Below, piece by piece: positions 35,703 through 46,056 of a stretch of DNA of 64,000 nt. Source of the stretch: Alphaproteobacteria bacterium (lineage in GTDB: Bacteria > Pseudomonadota > Alphaproteobacteria > Thalassobaculales > Thalassobaculaceae); NCBI GenBank assembly GCA_022822665.1, contig JAJEAR010000030.1, positions 1-64,000 on the forward strand, in the 5' to 3' direction. Positions within the stretch are counted from its first letter, which is position 1; the number at the start of each line of letters is the position of its first letter. A program made the position numbers and the translations under genes. A model generated the notes under the pieces. The model saw nothing but the letters and a program-made list of their open reading frames with translations, was not told the origin of the DNA and made no database searches.

Positions 35703-36113
35703 CTACTGGCCAGCGGTGGAAAGCGTCCAGTCCTCGCAAATCAGCCCCTCCACACGTTCGAACTCCCGGCTGTCGGCGGTGACGAGCACCAGTCTCCGGG
35801 CGCGGGCCTGGCCGGCGATCAGCAGGTCGTAAGACCCGATGGGAAGTCCCACTGATTCGAGCTCGCTGCGCACCGCGCCGGCCGCGCGCGCATCGCCGGC
35901 GTCGAACGGCACGATCTCGAACTCGAGTCGATCCAGAAGCCCGAGATTTCGGTCCGCATGCCGGCTTTTATAGGCGCCGTAGTAGAGCTCGTAGGCGACC
36001 GGTGCAGGCAATCCGACATCCGTGGGCACCAGACGGCGCAGACGTTCCCGCAGCGGCGGCGAAGTATCTTTGAGCAGCGCGATGCAAGCGTTGGTGTCGA
36101 ACAGGTAGCGCAT
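35703..36113 (-). CDS. vapC: VapC toxin, PIN-domain ribonuclease
   Basis: A 136-aa PIN-domain toxin of a type II module. The four acidic residues that hold magnesium are at Asp6 (MRYLFDTNACIALL), Glu42 (VAYELYYGAYKS), Asp96 (GSYDLLIAGQARA) and Asp114 (VLVTADSREF). Expected activity is cleavage of tRNA or rRNA, which slows growth when the antitoxin is lost. The start overlaps the vapB stop by one base (TGATG), so the antitoxin is translated first. The gene lies 63 bases beyond the end of the transposase relic and is intact. Confidence 0.93.
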   Translation of the reverse strand: MRYLFDTNACIALLKDTSPPLRERLRRLVPTDVGLPAPVAYELYYGAYKSRHADRNLGLLDRLEFEIVPFDAGDARAAGAVRSELESVGLPIGSYDLLIAGQARARRLVLVTADSREFERVEGLICEDWTLSTAGQ

Positions 36114-36361
36114 CAGTCGAAAACGCTGTCGAGTTCCGTTCGCGACGGAAGCTCCGGCTGGCAGCGCCCGGTGGCGAAGAAATCATCGGAAAATCGGCCC
36201 GCAATGGCGTCGAGCCACGCCCAGTCCGATGCAACGGGTTCGAGTACAACCGCCGCGCCCTGCCTGCGGATGCGGACTTCGGTGCCCTCCATCCGGAAAT
36301 CCCTGGGCAACCGCACCGCCTGAGAGCGGCCCGACCAGAAGAGCTTGGCCGTTCTCGACAT
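36113..36361 (-). CDS. vapB: VapB antitoxin, AbrB/SpoVT domain
   Basis: An 82-aa antitoxin. The N-terminal swapped-hairpin DNA-binding domain reads AKLFWSGRSQAVRLPRDFRM with EGTEVRIRRQGAAVVLEP, the usual VapB signature. The C-terminal part WAWLDAIAGRFSDDFF with a hydrophobic tail should wrap the VapC active site. GGAGGTG stands directly upstream of the ATG at 36361, and an AT-rich dyad (36381-36397) lies about 20 bases upstream, where VapBC complexes normally bind. It is immediately followed by vapC. Confidence 0.9.
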   Translation of the reverse strand: MSRTAKLFWSGRSQAVRLPRDFRMEGTEVRIRRQGAAVVLEPVASDWAWLDAIAGRFSDDFFATGRCQPELPSRTELDSVFD

Positions 36362-36741
36362 GGACACCTCCAAAAAAAAGATATGACATTGGAATATACC
36401 TCCGGACCCACTGACGGTCCAGATGCAGACGACAGGTGCACTCCTGCACCGCACTCGGACATGACCAGCACGTAGCCGGATGGGTGTGGAGCGGCGAAGG
36501 TTGAACCGGGGGGAGGCCACCGGGAGTCTGTACCGAATCGGCGATATCATGACAGGCACGATGTGATTGAAGTCCTGCAGGCAAATCCCATGGTCGGGGA
36601 CGACCGCAGCGTCGGCACCAGCCAGGAGAGTCCGTTACGCCTCATCCTCCGGATTACCCGTGGTGACAAACGGCGAATGCCAACCCGCGCCCTGCCGACA
36701 AGCAGGTCCGGACCACGCAGGCCCAGGGGTATGCCTGCGGT
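36362..36741. other. Intergenic stretch between vapBC and hemF, mostly featureless
   Basis: Apart from the AT-rich segment at 36370-36400, which should hold the vapBC promoter and operator, I see no gene. The remaining frames do not resemble known proteins. Confidence 0.45.
36381..36397. promoter_or_regulatory. Candidate vapBC operator (imperfect dyad)
   Basis: The 17 bases ATATGACATTGGAATAT form the interrupted dyad ATAT-nn-CA-n-TG-nn-ATAT centred about 28 bases upstream of the vapB ATG. Autoregulation through such a site is usual for VapBC modules. The site also covers the most AT-rich part of this control region. Confidence 0.45.
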
Positions 36742-37608
36742 TCACTCCGGTCCGGGCCAGGCGGCAAGTGGAGGAAGGCTCATCAGGATGGCCTCGATGT
36801 TGCCGCCGGTGCGCAGCCCGAAAAGGGTGCCGCGGTCGTGGATCAGGTTGAACTCGACGTACCGGCCGCGACGGACCAGCTGGTGCTGACGCTCCCCGTC
36901 GCTCCAGGACTCGTCCATGCGCCGCCTGACGATCGCCGGGTAGATGTCGAGAAACGTCAGCCCGACGTCGCGGGAAAACGACAGGTCGCGTACAAAGTTC
37001 CGTTCGAGGGTGTCGTAGAAGATCCCGCCGGCGCCGCGCGGCTCACCGCGGTGCGGCAGGTAAAAGTACCGGTCGCACCAGTCCCTGAACCGGCGATGGA
37101 ACTCCGGGTCGTGCCGGTCGCAGCACTCCTCGAACGCCTTGTGGAACATCGCGACCGCGTGGGCATCGTCCTGCATCGGGGTGAGGTCGGCTCCGCCGCC
37201 GAACCATGACCGGGTGGTTGCGATATGGCGGGTGTTCATGTGCACGGTCGGAATCCGCGGCGAGCGGGGATGGGCGACCAGGGATATTCCCGATGCCCAG
37301 AACGACGGGTCTTCCGCCGCACCGGGGACCTGGTGGCGAAACTCTTCGGAAAACTCGCCCATTACGGTCGAGACGTTGACGCCGACCTTCTCGAACACCC
37401 GCCCGTCACGCATGAGCGCCATGACCCCGCCGCCGCCGCCGCCGCCGTCACGCTTCCACGGCGTGCGCACGAAACGTCCGGCAGGACGTCCCGCTTCGGG
37501 ACCGGCATGGTCGTCCTCGATGGTCTCGAGCGCCGCGCAGATCCTGTCGCGCAGTTCCTCGAACCAGCGCCGGGCGTCCAGTCTCTGCTCCGGGTTCGAG
37601 AGATACAT
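36742..37608 (-). CDS. hemF: Oxygen-dependent coproporphyrinogen III oxidase
   Basis: A 288-aa heme-pathway enzyme that decarboxylates coproporphyrinogen III with molecular oxygen. Conserved blocks include [74 protein letters not shown] and [18 protein letters not shown], with the C-terminal [18 protein letters not shown]. The start at 37608 ([16 protein letters not shown]) fits the family length, and the earlier frame is unrelated. A run of seven glycines replaces the usual three or four. It requires an aerobic life style or coexistence with an anaerobic HemN elsewhere. Confidence 0.95.
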   Translation of the reverse strand: MYLSNPEQRLDARRWFEELRDRICAALETIEDDHAGPEAGRPAGRFVRTPWKRDGGGGGGGVMALMRDGRVFEKVGVNVSTVMGEFSEEFRHQVPGAAEDPSFWASGISLVAHPRSPRIPTVHMNTRHIATTRSWFGGGADLTPMQDDAHAVAMFHKAFEECCDRHDPEFHRRFRDWCDRYFYLPHRGEPRGAGGIFYDTLERNFVRDLSFSRDVGLTFLDIYPAIVRRRMDESWSDGERQHQLVRRGRYVEFNLIHDRGTLFGLRTGGNIEAILMSLPPLAAWPGPE

Positions 37609-38318
37609 CGGCGCCTCAGGGCACCGGGCGCCCGCAAGGCGCCTCCATCGAGCGGTGCTTGAACCGGTTCCGGTTCCGGCTTGCGAACGCAACCGGCGAG
37701 AGCAAGACCGGCACATCGACGAGCACGGTCGCCGGCGCTGCGCCGCAGTCCGGTCCGAACAGGCCGGCCCCCATCCGGCCGGGCCCGGCGCCGGCAGCAA
37801 TGCAGGGAGCGACCCGGATGGCGGGATACCGTTCGAACAGGGGCATTGGCGAGGCACCGGTGCGAGGGTGGAACATCGGGCAGGGATGACCGGCGCACGG
37901 GCGGCGTGACGGAGCGCAGAACCTGTGCGACGGGATCCGTCGGACGTGTTGATCTGTTGATCGGGAGAGCGGACCATACTGTGTGGGTCCCCGCTTGTCA
38001 CCACCGCGACCCTCCGGGAACGGCGCTCGCAGGCCGGTCCCGGTCACATCGTCTCGACTGCCCAGAAGGCCGAAGTCCCGCCGCTACCGGGGCCACCGGG
38101 GCGGGCCAGGGCAGCGGCCCGCACGGACCGCGCAAACCGACATTCGGCGGAGCAAGATGCGGCGTGACGGGCGGCAAACCGGTGCGATAGGGTTGAGGTC
38201 CGGTGACCGGAACGGCCGGACATGCAGTTGAACGGCTGCGCATTCGGCCCGGGCCGTGCGGCGTGCCGCACGGGATCGAACGGCCGGCGACAACATTCGG
38301 AGCATTGGGGGACACGGC
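37609..38318. other. Intergenic stretch between hemF and a serine hydrolase
   Basis: About 700 bases with no familiar gene. A minus-strand frame at 37616-37846 (76 residues from [14 protein letters not shown]) ends seven bases before the hemF start and could be a small upstream gene, but it has no clear ribosome binding site and no resemblance that I know. The hemF promoter should be here. Confidence 0.4.
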
Positions 38319-39467
38319 ATGGCGAACATCAACGCGGTTCTGGAACAGGCGGTTGCCCGCCAGGATGTTCCCTTTGTGGTCGGCATGGTCGCCGACGCCG
38401 ACGGTACCCGGTTCAGCGGCGCTGCAGGCGAGGCTGCGGCCGGCCGCGCCTCCGGCGAGGACACGGTGTTCCGGATCTTTTCCATGACCAAGGCGATCGG
38501 CTCGGTCGCGGCCATGATCCTGATCGATCGCGGCAGGATCGAGTTCGACACGCCGGTCGTCGACGTTCTGCCGGAGTTCTCCCGCGTCCAGGTGCTGGAC
38601 GGGTTCGACGGCGATACGCCCGTCCTGCGGGCGCCGAGGGTGCAGGCCACCCTGCGCCACCTGGCAACCCATACCAGCGGCTTCGAGTACGAGTTCTGGA
38701 ACGCGGATGTGGCGAAGTACCTCGAGGTGACCGGTCACCCCACGATACTGTCCGGGCTCAAGCAGTCGCTGTTCTACCCGCTGACATCGGATCCCGGCAC
38801 CCGCTGGGGCTACGGCATCGGGATCGACTGGCTCGGCCAGGTGGTCGAGGCCGTCGACGGGCGGAGCATCGACGTGTTCTGCCGCGAGGAGATCTTCGAG
38901 CCGCTGGGGATGACGAACACGGGTTTCGAACTCGAAGGCGGCATGGCTGGGAACCTGGGCACGCTGATGGCTCGCGGCGAGGACGGCGTCTTTGTCCCGT
39001 TCGACCTCGCACCGCCGTCACGTCCCGAGATGTACGGCATGGGTCACAACCTCTACTCGACGGCGCCGGACTACCTGCGGTTCCTGCGCGCGGTGCTGCG
39101 CAGGGGCGAGCTGGACGGTGCGCGCATCCTCTCCGAGCAGGCTGTCGCCGACATGACCGTCGATCACATGCGGGGGCTCACCTTCCAGAAAATGGTCACC
39201 ATCGCGCCGCCGGTGACCGCGGATGTCGACCTGTTCCCGGGTACGCGGGTCACGCACAGCTTCGCCTTCGCGCGTAACGAGGAGGCGATTCCCGGAATGC
39301 GCAGCGCCGGATCTCTGACCTGGGCGGGTGTCTGCAACACCCACTTCTGGCTCGACCCGACCAAGGAAGTCGCCGCGGTGATCATGACGCAGTCGCTTCC
39401 ATTCGTTGAAGAGCGTTTCATGGCGACCTACGAGGCCTACGAGAAGGCGGTCTACGCGGACCTTTGA
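38319..39467 (+). CDS. Serine hydrolase, class C beta-lactamase/esterase family
   Basis: A 382-aa protein of the beta-lactamase-related serine hydrolases. The nucleophile motif SxxK is in FRIFSMTKAIGS (S-M-T-K), and the tyrosine motif is probably the YGIG of WGYGIGIDWLGQ near residue 168. There is no signal peptide, so it is likely a cytoplasmic esterase or peptidase of the EstB type and not a periplasmic beta-lactamase. GGGGGACA precedes the start at 38319; the earlier ATG would add 21 residues without similarity. It is followed about 100 bases later by a LysR-type gene on the same strand. Confidence 0.86.
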   Translation: MANINAVLEQAVARQDVPFVVGMVADADGTRFSGAAGEAAAGRASGEDTVFRIFSMTKAIGSVAAMILIDRGRIEFDTPVVDVLPEFSRVQVLDGFDGDTPVLRAPRVQATLRHLATHTSGFEYEFWNADVAKYLEVTGHPTILSGLKQSLFYPLTSDPGTRWGYGIGIDWLGQVVEAVDGRSIDVFCREEIFEPLGMTNTGFELEGGMAGNLGTLMARGEDGVFVPFDLAPPSRPEMYGMGHNLYSTAPDYLRFLRAVLRRGELDGARILSEQAVADMTVDHMRGLTFQKMVTIAPPVTADVDLFPGTRVTHSFAFARNEEAIPGMRSAGSLTWAGVCNTHFWLDPTKEVAAVIMTQSLPFVEERFMATYEAYEKAVYADL

Positions 39468-39569
39468 GACCGCGGCAGCGGGACCAGCCGGGTCGCGCAA
39501 CATGGGTCCCGGTGGCGGGCACAGCGTCGCCGGCTGCGGACCCGCCGATCCAGGGACCCAACGCTGACC

Positions 39570-40518
39570 ATGGCCCGCCCGTCCACCGGCCTGCACCGGG
39601 TTTCGGTCCGGCACCTGCGCCTCGTGGCCGCGATTGCCGAGAGTGGCAGTATGATCCGTGCGGCCGAACAGGTCGGGCGGACACAGCCCGCGGTCACAAG
39701 GGCGGTGCGGGACCTGGAACGGGACCTGGGGGTCACCCTGTTCGTGCGTGGCAATCGCAGGGTCTCGCCGACACCGTACGGAGAGGTGCTGGTGCGTCAC
39801 GCGCGCCGGGTTCTCGCCCAGCTTGCGAATGCGGGCGAGGAAATCGAGGACCTCGTCCGCGGCTCCGGGGGCCAGGTTGTCGTCGGTACACTCCTGGCCG
39901 CATTCTCGTGGCTCCTGACCATGGCGATCGTGCAACTGCGTCGCGACCGGCCGCGGGTCAGTGTCGACGTGGTCGAGGCGACCCACGGCCGCCTGTTGCC
40001 GATGCTGTTGCACGGTGACCTTGATATGGTGGTCGGGCGTCTCGGCGAGTTTCGCCACCGTGCCGGAATTCGTCAGGAACCCGTCTACTCCGAGGAGATC
40101 GTGACGGTCGCCAGGCCGGAGCATCCCCTGGTTCACCGCGGGGAGCTCGAACTTGCGGATCTGCAGGAAACCGACTGGATCCTGCCGCTGCCCGAGACCA
40201 CGCTGCGCCGGCAGATAGAGAAGGTGTTCTTTGATGCCGACCTGGATCCGCCCCGCTGCATGGTGCAGTCCGTGTCGCTGCTGACCAACCGGAACCTGCT
40301 GTACGCCAGTGATCTCGTCGGGGCCTGGCCAAAGGGGGGTGGCGGCGGATGACCTGGCGCACGGTCGCCTGGTCTCGCTTCCGGTTGACCTCGGAGGCAT
40401 CCTGTGGCCGGTCGGGGTCTCGACACGCAAGAACTCCCCGCTCTCGCCGACCGCCGAGGCGCTTCTCTCCGCGCTGCGCGCGGTCGGATCAGGCCCCGCG
40501 CCACGTGACCATGCATAA
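39570..40518 (+). pseudogene. LysR-type transcriptional regulator, frameshifted
   Basis: The first frame (39570-40352) starts with a winged HTH: SVRHLRLVAAIAESGSMIRA, TQPAVTRAVRDLERDLGVTL and FVRGNRRVSPTPYGEVLVRH. The effector domain continues to LYASDLVGAW and then fails in PKGGGGG and a stop. In the next frame (from about 40340 to 40518) the expected continuation appears: VAADDLAHGRLVSLPVDLGG and on to a normal C-terminus. One base removed from the six-G run at 40334-40339 would restore a protein of about 315 residues, so this is either a single recent mutation or a sequencing error. Confidence 0.82.
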
Positions 40519-40928
40519 ACCGCATACCAAATTGCGCTAATTTCAATTGAAGGCATAGCAGGAGCGCCGCACACTGCCTGCATGACCCAGCCGAAAGTGG
40601 ACGGCATGCACGCAGCAGGCAGAGGTCTGCGGATCCCGACGCGAGACGGGCGCCATGCTCCCGGAACAGGGGGTGCCCGTCATGGCGGCGGAGACCGCTC
40701 TCGTGACCTGTCCGCGGGAGATGTTCCCACGGAAAGGGGACAGGCGGGGCAGCGCGCCCCGGAAGCCGCGAACGGCCCGACCGCTGTCGACACCCCCGGG
40801 ACGAGGCAACCCGGAGACGGGTCCGCCGTCGAGGCGACGCCGCACGGAGATCCGTCGCCGACCCCCGGGCAGGCGTGGCAGGCACCGCGCGGGGCTGAAG
40901 GACAGGAGGTGCCGGGAGAACCGGAGCA
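40519..40928. other. Intergenic stretch before the DapA-like gene
   Basis: About 410 bases without a recognisable gene, starting with an AT-rich segment that includes the dyad at 40531-40547. The open frames over the rest are GC-driven and give no familiar protein. The promoter of the aldolase gene is expected here. Confidence 0.4.
40531..40547. promoter_or_regulatory. Candidate LysR-type operator
   Basis: ATTGCGCTAATTTCAAT carries the dyad ATTG-N9-CAAT, equivalent to the T-N11-A pattern of LysR-type operators, and nests a second dyad AAATT-N5-AATTT. It lies 12 bases after the LysR-type gene and nearly 400 bases before the aldolase start. Confidence 0.35.
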
Positions 40929-41903
40929 ATGGACTACTGTCGCAGCGAGGCCAAGGCATACGCCCGTGCCAACCTGAAGGGGATCTGGGCAGCTGCCCTG
41001 CAACCCTTCGCGCCCGACCTTTCGATCGACGAAGCGGGCATGCGCGCCAATCTCCGGCACTGGGTCGAGGACCTGGGGATCGACGGCGTGTTCATTGCCG
41101 GCAAGCAGGGCGAGTTCTTCTCCATGACGGTGGAGGAGCGCAAGCGGGTCTTCGAGATCGCGGTCGACGCCCTGCGCGGGACCGGCGCCGGCACCATCAT
41201 GTCGTGCTCGGACCAGAACCTGGACACGGTGATCGGGCTTGCGCGCCACGCCGAGACGATCGGGGCGGACTATGTCGTCGTGCACGCCCCCGTCCTTCAC
41301 TTCGTGACCGACCGGGACCGGATCCTGCTGGAGTACTACCGGACCATCAGCAACGCGATGGAGATCGGCATCGCCCTGTGGAGCCATCCCGACAGCGGTT
41401 ACCTGATGAGCCCGGATCTCTGCGCGCGGATTGCCGAACTGCCCAACGTCGTTGCGATCAAGTACAGCGTCCCGAGGCCGATGTACGCCGAACTCACCCG
41501 ACTGGCCGGAGACCGGTTGCTGGTCAGCACGGCATCGGAGGATGAATGGCTCGACAACATCCTCGAGCTCGGCTGGCAACTGTATCTCTGTTCGTCGCCC
41601 CCGTACCTGCTGCAGACGGCAGTGGATCGCCGGATGCGCGAGTACACCGATCTCGCCCTGGCCGGCGAGGCCGGGGAGGCCAGGCGGATCAGGGACAGCC
41701 TGGAGCCGGTCCGCCAGGCCCTGAAGCAGACACGTCCGGGACCCAAGCCGCACGCGCACCAGAAGTTCTGGCAGGAACTGCTCGGACAGGCCGGGGGACG
41801 GGTGCGCCCGCCGATGCTGGAACTGACCAGGGCCGAACAGGCGACGGTCCGGGCCGCGTTCGAAGGGTGCGGGCTGGGGCTGATGCGTGGTGCCGCCGAA
41901 TGA
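40929..41903 (+). CDS. Dihydrodipicolinate synthase (DapA)/N-acetylneuraminate lyase family protein
   Basis: A 324-aa class I aldolase-fold protein. Family landmarks are GIWAAALQPFAPDLSIDEAG at the N-terminus, GIDGVFIAGKQGEFFSMTVE in the glycine-rich pyruvate-binding region, YVVVHAPVLHF and the Schiff-base lysine in VVAIKYSVPRP. The usual T-G motif near residue 50 is replaced by the K-Q-G-E-F of this divergent branch. It is longer than standard DapA (about 290), with a C-terminal helix. It lies next to 3-hydroxyanthranilate dioxygenase, so a role in aromatic-acid or keto-acid catabolism is more likely than lysine synthesis. Confidence 0.86.
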   Translation: MDYCRSEAKAYARANLKGIWAAALQPFAPDLSIDEAGMRANLRHWVEDLGIDGVFIAGKQGEFFSMTVEERKRVFEIAVDALRGTGAGTIMSCSDQNLDTVIGLARHAETIGADYVVVHAPVLHFVTDRDRILLEYYRTISNAMEIGIALWSHPDSGYLMSPDLCARIAELPNVVAIKYSVPRPMYAELTRLAGDRLLVSTASEDEWLDNILELGWQLYLCSSPPYLLQTAVDRRMREYTDLALAGEAGEARRIRDSLEPVRQALKQTRPGPKPHAHQKFWQELLGQAGGRVRPPMLELTRAEQATVRAAFEGCGLGLMRGAAE

Positions 41904-41916
41904 AGAGGGAGAGGTG

Positions 41917-43565
<1,649 letters not shown>

Positions 43566-43690
43566 TCGGGGTCATGGTCCTGCCCGGTGCCCGACCACGG
43601 GTCTTTTCACGTCCGTTCGGTGTTGCCAGAATGGTGCCCTGTCGGAGTGCTCCCGGCGCTCTGGCCACGTGAACAACCGCGGCCTGCGCC

Positions 43691-45133
43691 ATGTCCCGTC
43701 CCCGAGTGCTGTTCTGCCTGTTTGACGGGCTGCGCCGTGACCTGGTCCGGCCCGAACTGATGCCGCGGCTGCACCGGTTCCGCAACTCCTGGTGCGAGTT
43801 TCCGAACAGCTCGGCCGCCTTTCCGTCCGAGACCCGGGTGCAGGTATCGAGCCTGGTCACCGGTGCCTTTCCCGAGGGTCACGGCATCATGGCCAACAGC
43901 TTCCTCGACCCGGCTCTCGGCCTTCCCGGACCACTCGACACCTCTGACCTCGAGGGCATGGCCCGGGCCCGGCGCGTCTACGGCCGGGTGCACATGGCCG
44001 AGACCCTGGGCGAGTGCCTCGCCCGCGCGGATCGACGCTACGCCGTCGTGACCGCCGGCACCCGGGGCAACGCGATGCTGCTCGACCTGCACGCGGACGA
44101 ACTCGGCCAGCCGGTGTTCTCGACCCAGTCGGACCTGGTTTCGAGCCGGGCCGCCGACCACGAGGCGATCGTCGGGCGTTTCGGTCCTCCGCCTTCCCGA
44201 ACCTTCCCGGATACGGGAATGACCGCCTACGTCGTCCGGGTGCTGCTCGAACACTTCATCCCGGACCATGACGCCGACCTGCAGGTGATCTGGTTCAACG
44301 AACCCGATCTCACCTTCCACTACCGCGGCATCGGTTCGCCGGAGAGCCTGGCGGCCCTGCGGGCGGTCGACGCGGCGTTCGGCCGCATTCTCGACTGGTG
44401 GGACGGCGAGGGCAGGGCGGCCGGCTGGCGCCTGGTCGCCGCATCCGATCACGGACAGATCACGGTGAACGGGCAGGTCGACGTGGTGGGCGCGCTGCGC
44501 GACGGCGGCTTCCGGGTCGGGCCCGGCGGCGACCTCGCGATCAGGTCCGGCTACAGCAGTCATCTCGTGGTGCGCGACCGTGATCCCGCCCTCGTTTCCC
44601 GGGTGGTCGGGTTCCTTGCCGAGCAGGATTGGTGCGGGCTGATCCTGAGCCGCACCGGCGTCGAGGGAACCCTGGCGATGGAGGCGGTCGGTGTGTCCAA
44701 CGATCGTTCCGCCGACGTCGCCTTCACGCTCCGGACCACCGACGCGGCCAACGACTGGGGCTACCCGGGCACCTGCCTTGCGGACAACCCCGACATTCCT
44801 CCGGGCGGCGGCCTGCACGGCGGTTTGCACGCGATCGAGCTCGGAACCCTGCTGGTGTTCGGAGGCGACGGGGTGGTGCCGTCGGGTCGTATCGACAGCC
44901 CGGCCGGCGTGATCGACATCGCCCCGACCATGCTCCACCTGCTCGGCGTCCCGGCCCCGGCAACGGCGACGGGCCGGGTGCTGCACGAGGCATTCACGGG
45001 CGCGGGCGCGGCGCCGGCCTGGCGCGAGGACATCCTGCGCTCGCGTACCGGCGGCCATGTCCAGCAGCTCACCGTCGCCCGGATCGACGGGCAACGGACG
45101 CCGCGGCTGCGCGGCGCAAGGAGGCTTGCATGA
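43691..45133 (+). CDS. Alkaline phosphatase superfamily (type I phosphodiesterase/pyrophosphatase-like) protein
   Basis: A 480-aa protein with the fold of the alkaline phosphatase/nucleotide pyrophosphatase family. It begins RVLFCLFDGLRRDLVRPEL, with the first metal Asp in FDGLRRD. The nucleophile region is FPSETRVQVSSLVTGAFPEG, in which Thr or Ser takes the position used in NPPs, followed by FPEGHGIMANSF. Later metal ligands are in QVIWFNEPDLTFHYRG and in VAASDHGQI (Asp-His-Gly) with GGLHG near the end. No signal peptide is present. It overlaps the next gene by four bases. The substrate, possibly a phosphate or sulfate ester, is unknown. Confidence 0.82.
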   Translation: MSRPRVLFCLFDGLRRDLVRPELMPRLHRFRNSWCEFPNSSAAFPSETRVQVSSLVTGAFPEGHGIMANSFLDPALGLPGPLDTSDLEGMARARRVYGRVHMAETLGECLARADRRYAVVTAGTRGNAMLLDLHADELGQPVFSTQSDLVSSRAADHEAIVGRFGPPPSRTFPDTGMTAYVVRVLLEHFIPDHDADLQVIWFNEPDLTFHYRGIGSPESLAALRAVDAAFGRILDWWDGEGRAAGWRLVAASDHGQITVNGQVDVVGALRDGGFRVGPGGDLAIRSGYSSHLVVRDRDPALVSRVVGFLAEQDWCGLILSRTGVEGTLAMEAVGVSNDRSADVAFTLRTTDAANDWGYPGTCLADNPDIPPGGGLHGGLHAIELGTLLVFGGDGVVPSGRIDSPAGVIDIAPTMLHLLGVPAPATATGRVLHEAFTGAGAAPAWREDILRSRTGGHVQQLTVARIDGQRTPRLRGARRLA

Positions 45134-46056
45134 CACGGACAATCCGGCTGCTGGAGAACATGCGCGCGCCGGTCTACATCCCCTACTACCTGGCGCAGGC
45201 ACGCGGCGCCTTCGCCGCCGAGGGACTGGACGTCGACATCCGGCTGTCTCCGGCTCCGACCCGCACTCCCGAGGCGTTGCTGGAAGGCGAGGCCGACGTC
45301 TCCTGGGGCGGACCGATGCGGGTCATGATGCACCATGACCGCGATCCGCTGTGCCCGCTGGTGTGTTTCTGCCTGGTGGTCGGGCGCGAACCCTTCACAC
45401 TGGTCGGGCGCGAACCGCGGCCCGGGTTCCGTTTTTCCGACCTGGCCGGCATGCGGGTGGCGACGGTGAGCGAGGTGCCGACGCCGTGGATGTGCTTCCA
45501 GGAGGACCTGCGCCGGGCCGGTATCGATCCGGCCTCGCTCGACCGCATCTCCGACAGCACGATGGCGGCCAACATCGAGGCGCTGCGCCGGGGTGACTGC
45601 GACGTGGTCCAGCTGTTCGAGCCTTGGCTCGATGTCGCGCTGGAGACGGCGGGTGCCCACGTCTGGCACCGGTTCGCCGACCGCGGGCCTGTCGCCTACA
45701 CCACCTTCTACACCACCGCCCGGTTTGCCGCCCAGGAGCACGCCGCCTGCCGGGCAATGGCCCGTGCCATGGAGCGGACGCTGGCGGCGCTTGCCGTGGA
45801 ACCCGAGACCGGGATAGCCGCCGAGGTCCGGTCCTTCTTCCCCGACCTCCCGGAGGCGGCGGTTGCGCGCATCATCGCGCGCTACCGGACTTCCGGTGTG
45901 TGGACACGGACTACCGAACTCGGTGTCGAGGCGATGGTGAGGCTCAAGCTGGGCCTGATTTCGGGCGGACTGATCAGCAGTGACGTGCCGTGTGAACGGC
46001 TGATCGCACCGAAACTCGCCGACATTCCGCCCCCGGACCGGCCCGCGCCGTCCTGA
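45130..46056 (+). CDS. NMT1/THI5-like protein (ABC substrate-binding fold)
   Basis: A 308-aa protein with the fold of ABC transporter substrate-binding proteins of the SsuA/THI5-like group. It shows MRAPVYIPYYLAQARGAFAA near the N-terminus, then EADVSWGGPMRVMMHHDRDP and the GREPFTLVGREPRPGFRFSD segment. Unusually there is no signal peptide or lipobox, and no ABC permease or ATPase gene is adjacent, so it is probably cytoplasmic. The start overlaps the phosphodiesterase stop as ATGA, so the two gene products should be made together. Cysteines 75, 79 and 81 lie close together. Confidence 0.72.
   Translation: MTRTIRLLENMRAPVYIPYYLAQARGAFAAEGLDVDIRLSPAPTRTPEALLEGEADVSWGGPMRVMMHHDRDPLCPLVCFCLVVGREPFTLVGREPRPGFRFSDLAGMRVATVSEVPTPWMCFQEDLRRAGIDPASLDRISDSTMAANIEALRRGDCDVVQLFEPWLDVALETAGAHVWHRFADRGPVAYTTFYTTARFAAQEHAACRAMARAMERTLAALAVEPETGIAAEVRSFFPDLPEAAVARIIARYRTSGVWTRTTELGVEAMVRLKLGLISGGLISSDVPCERLIAPKLADIPPPDRPAPS

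Noticed and set aside
37428-37448. CCG-rich repeat as a CRISPR or satellite
   Set aside because: It is a short triplet run inside hemF encoding glycine, with no spacers or unit structure.
38319-39467. Serine hydrolase as an antibiotic-resistance beta-lactamase
   Set aside because: No signal peptide is present and the sequence is closer to EstB-type esterases; resistance cannot be claimed.
40330-40345. Programmed frameshifting in the LysR gene
   Set aside because: The run AAAGGGGGG has no adequate slippery sequence with a downstream stimulatory structure that I can see, and LysR regulators are not known to use it. A simple indel or sequencing error explains the data better.
39018-40607. A 529-codon minus-strand frame over the serine hydrolase and LysR genes
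   Set aside because: It covers two clear plus-strand families and shows no domain of its own.
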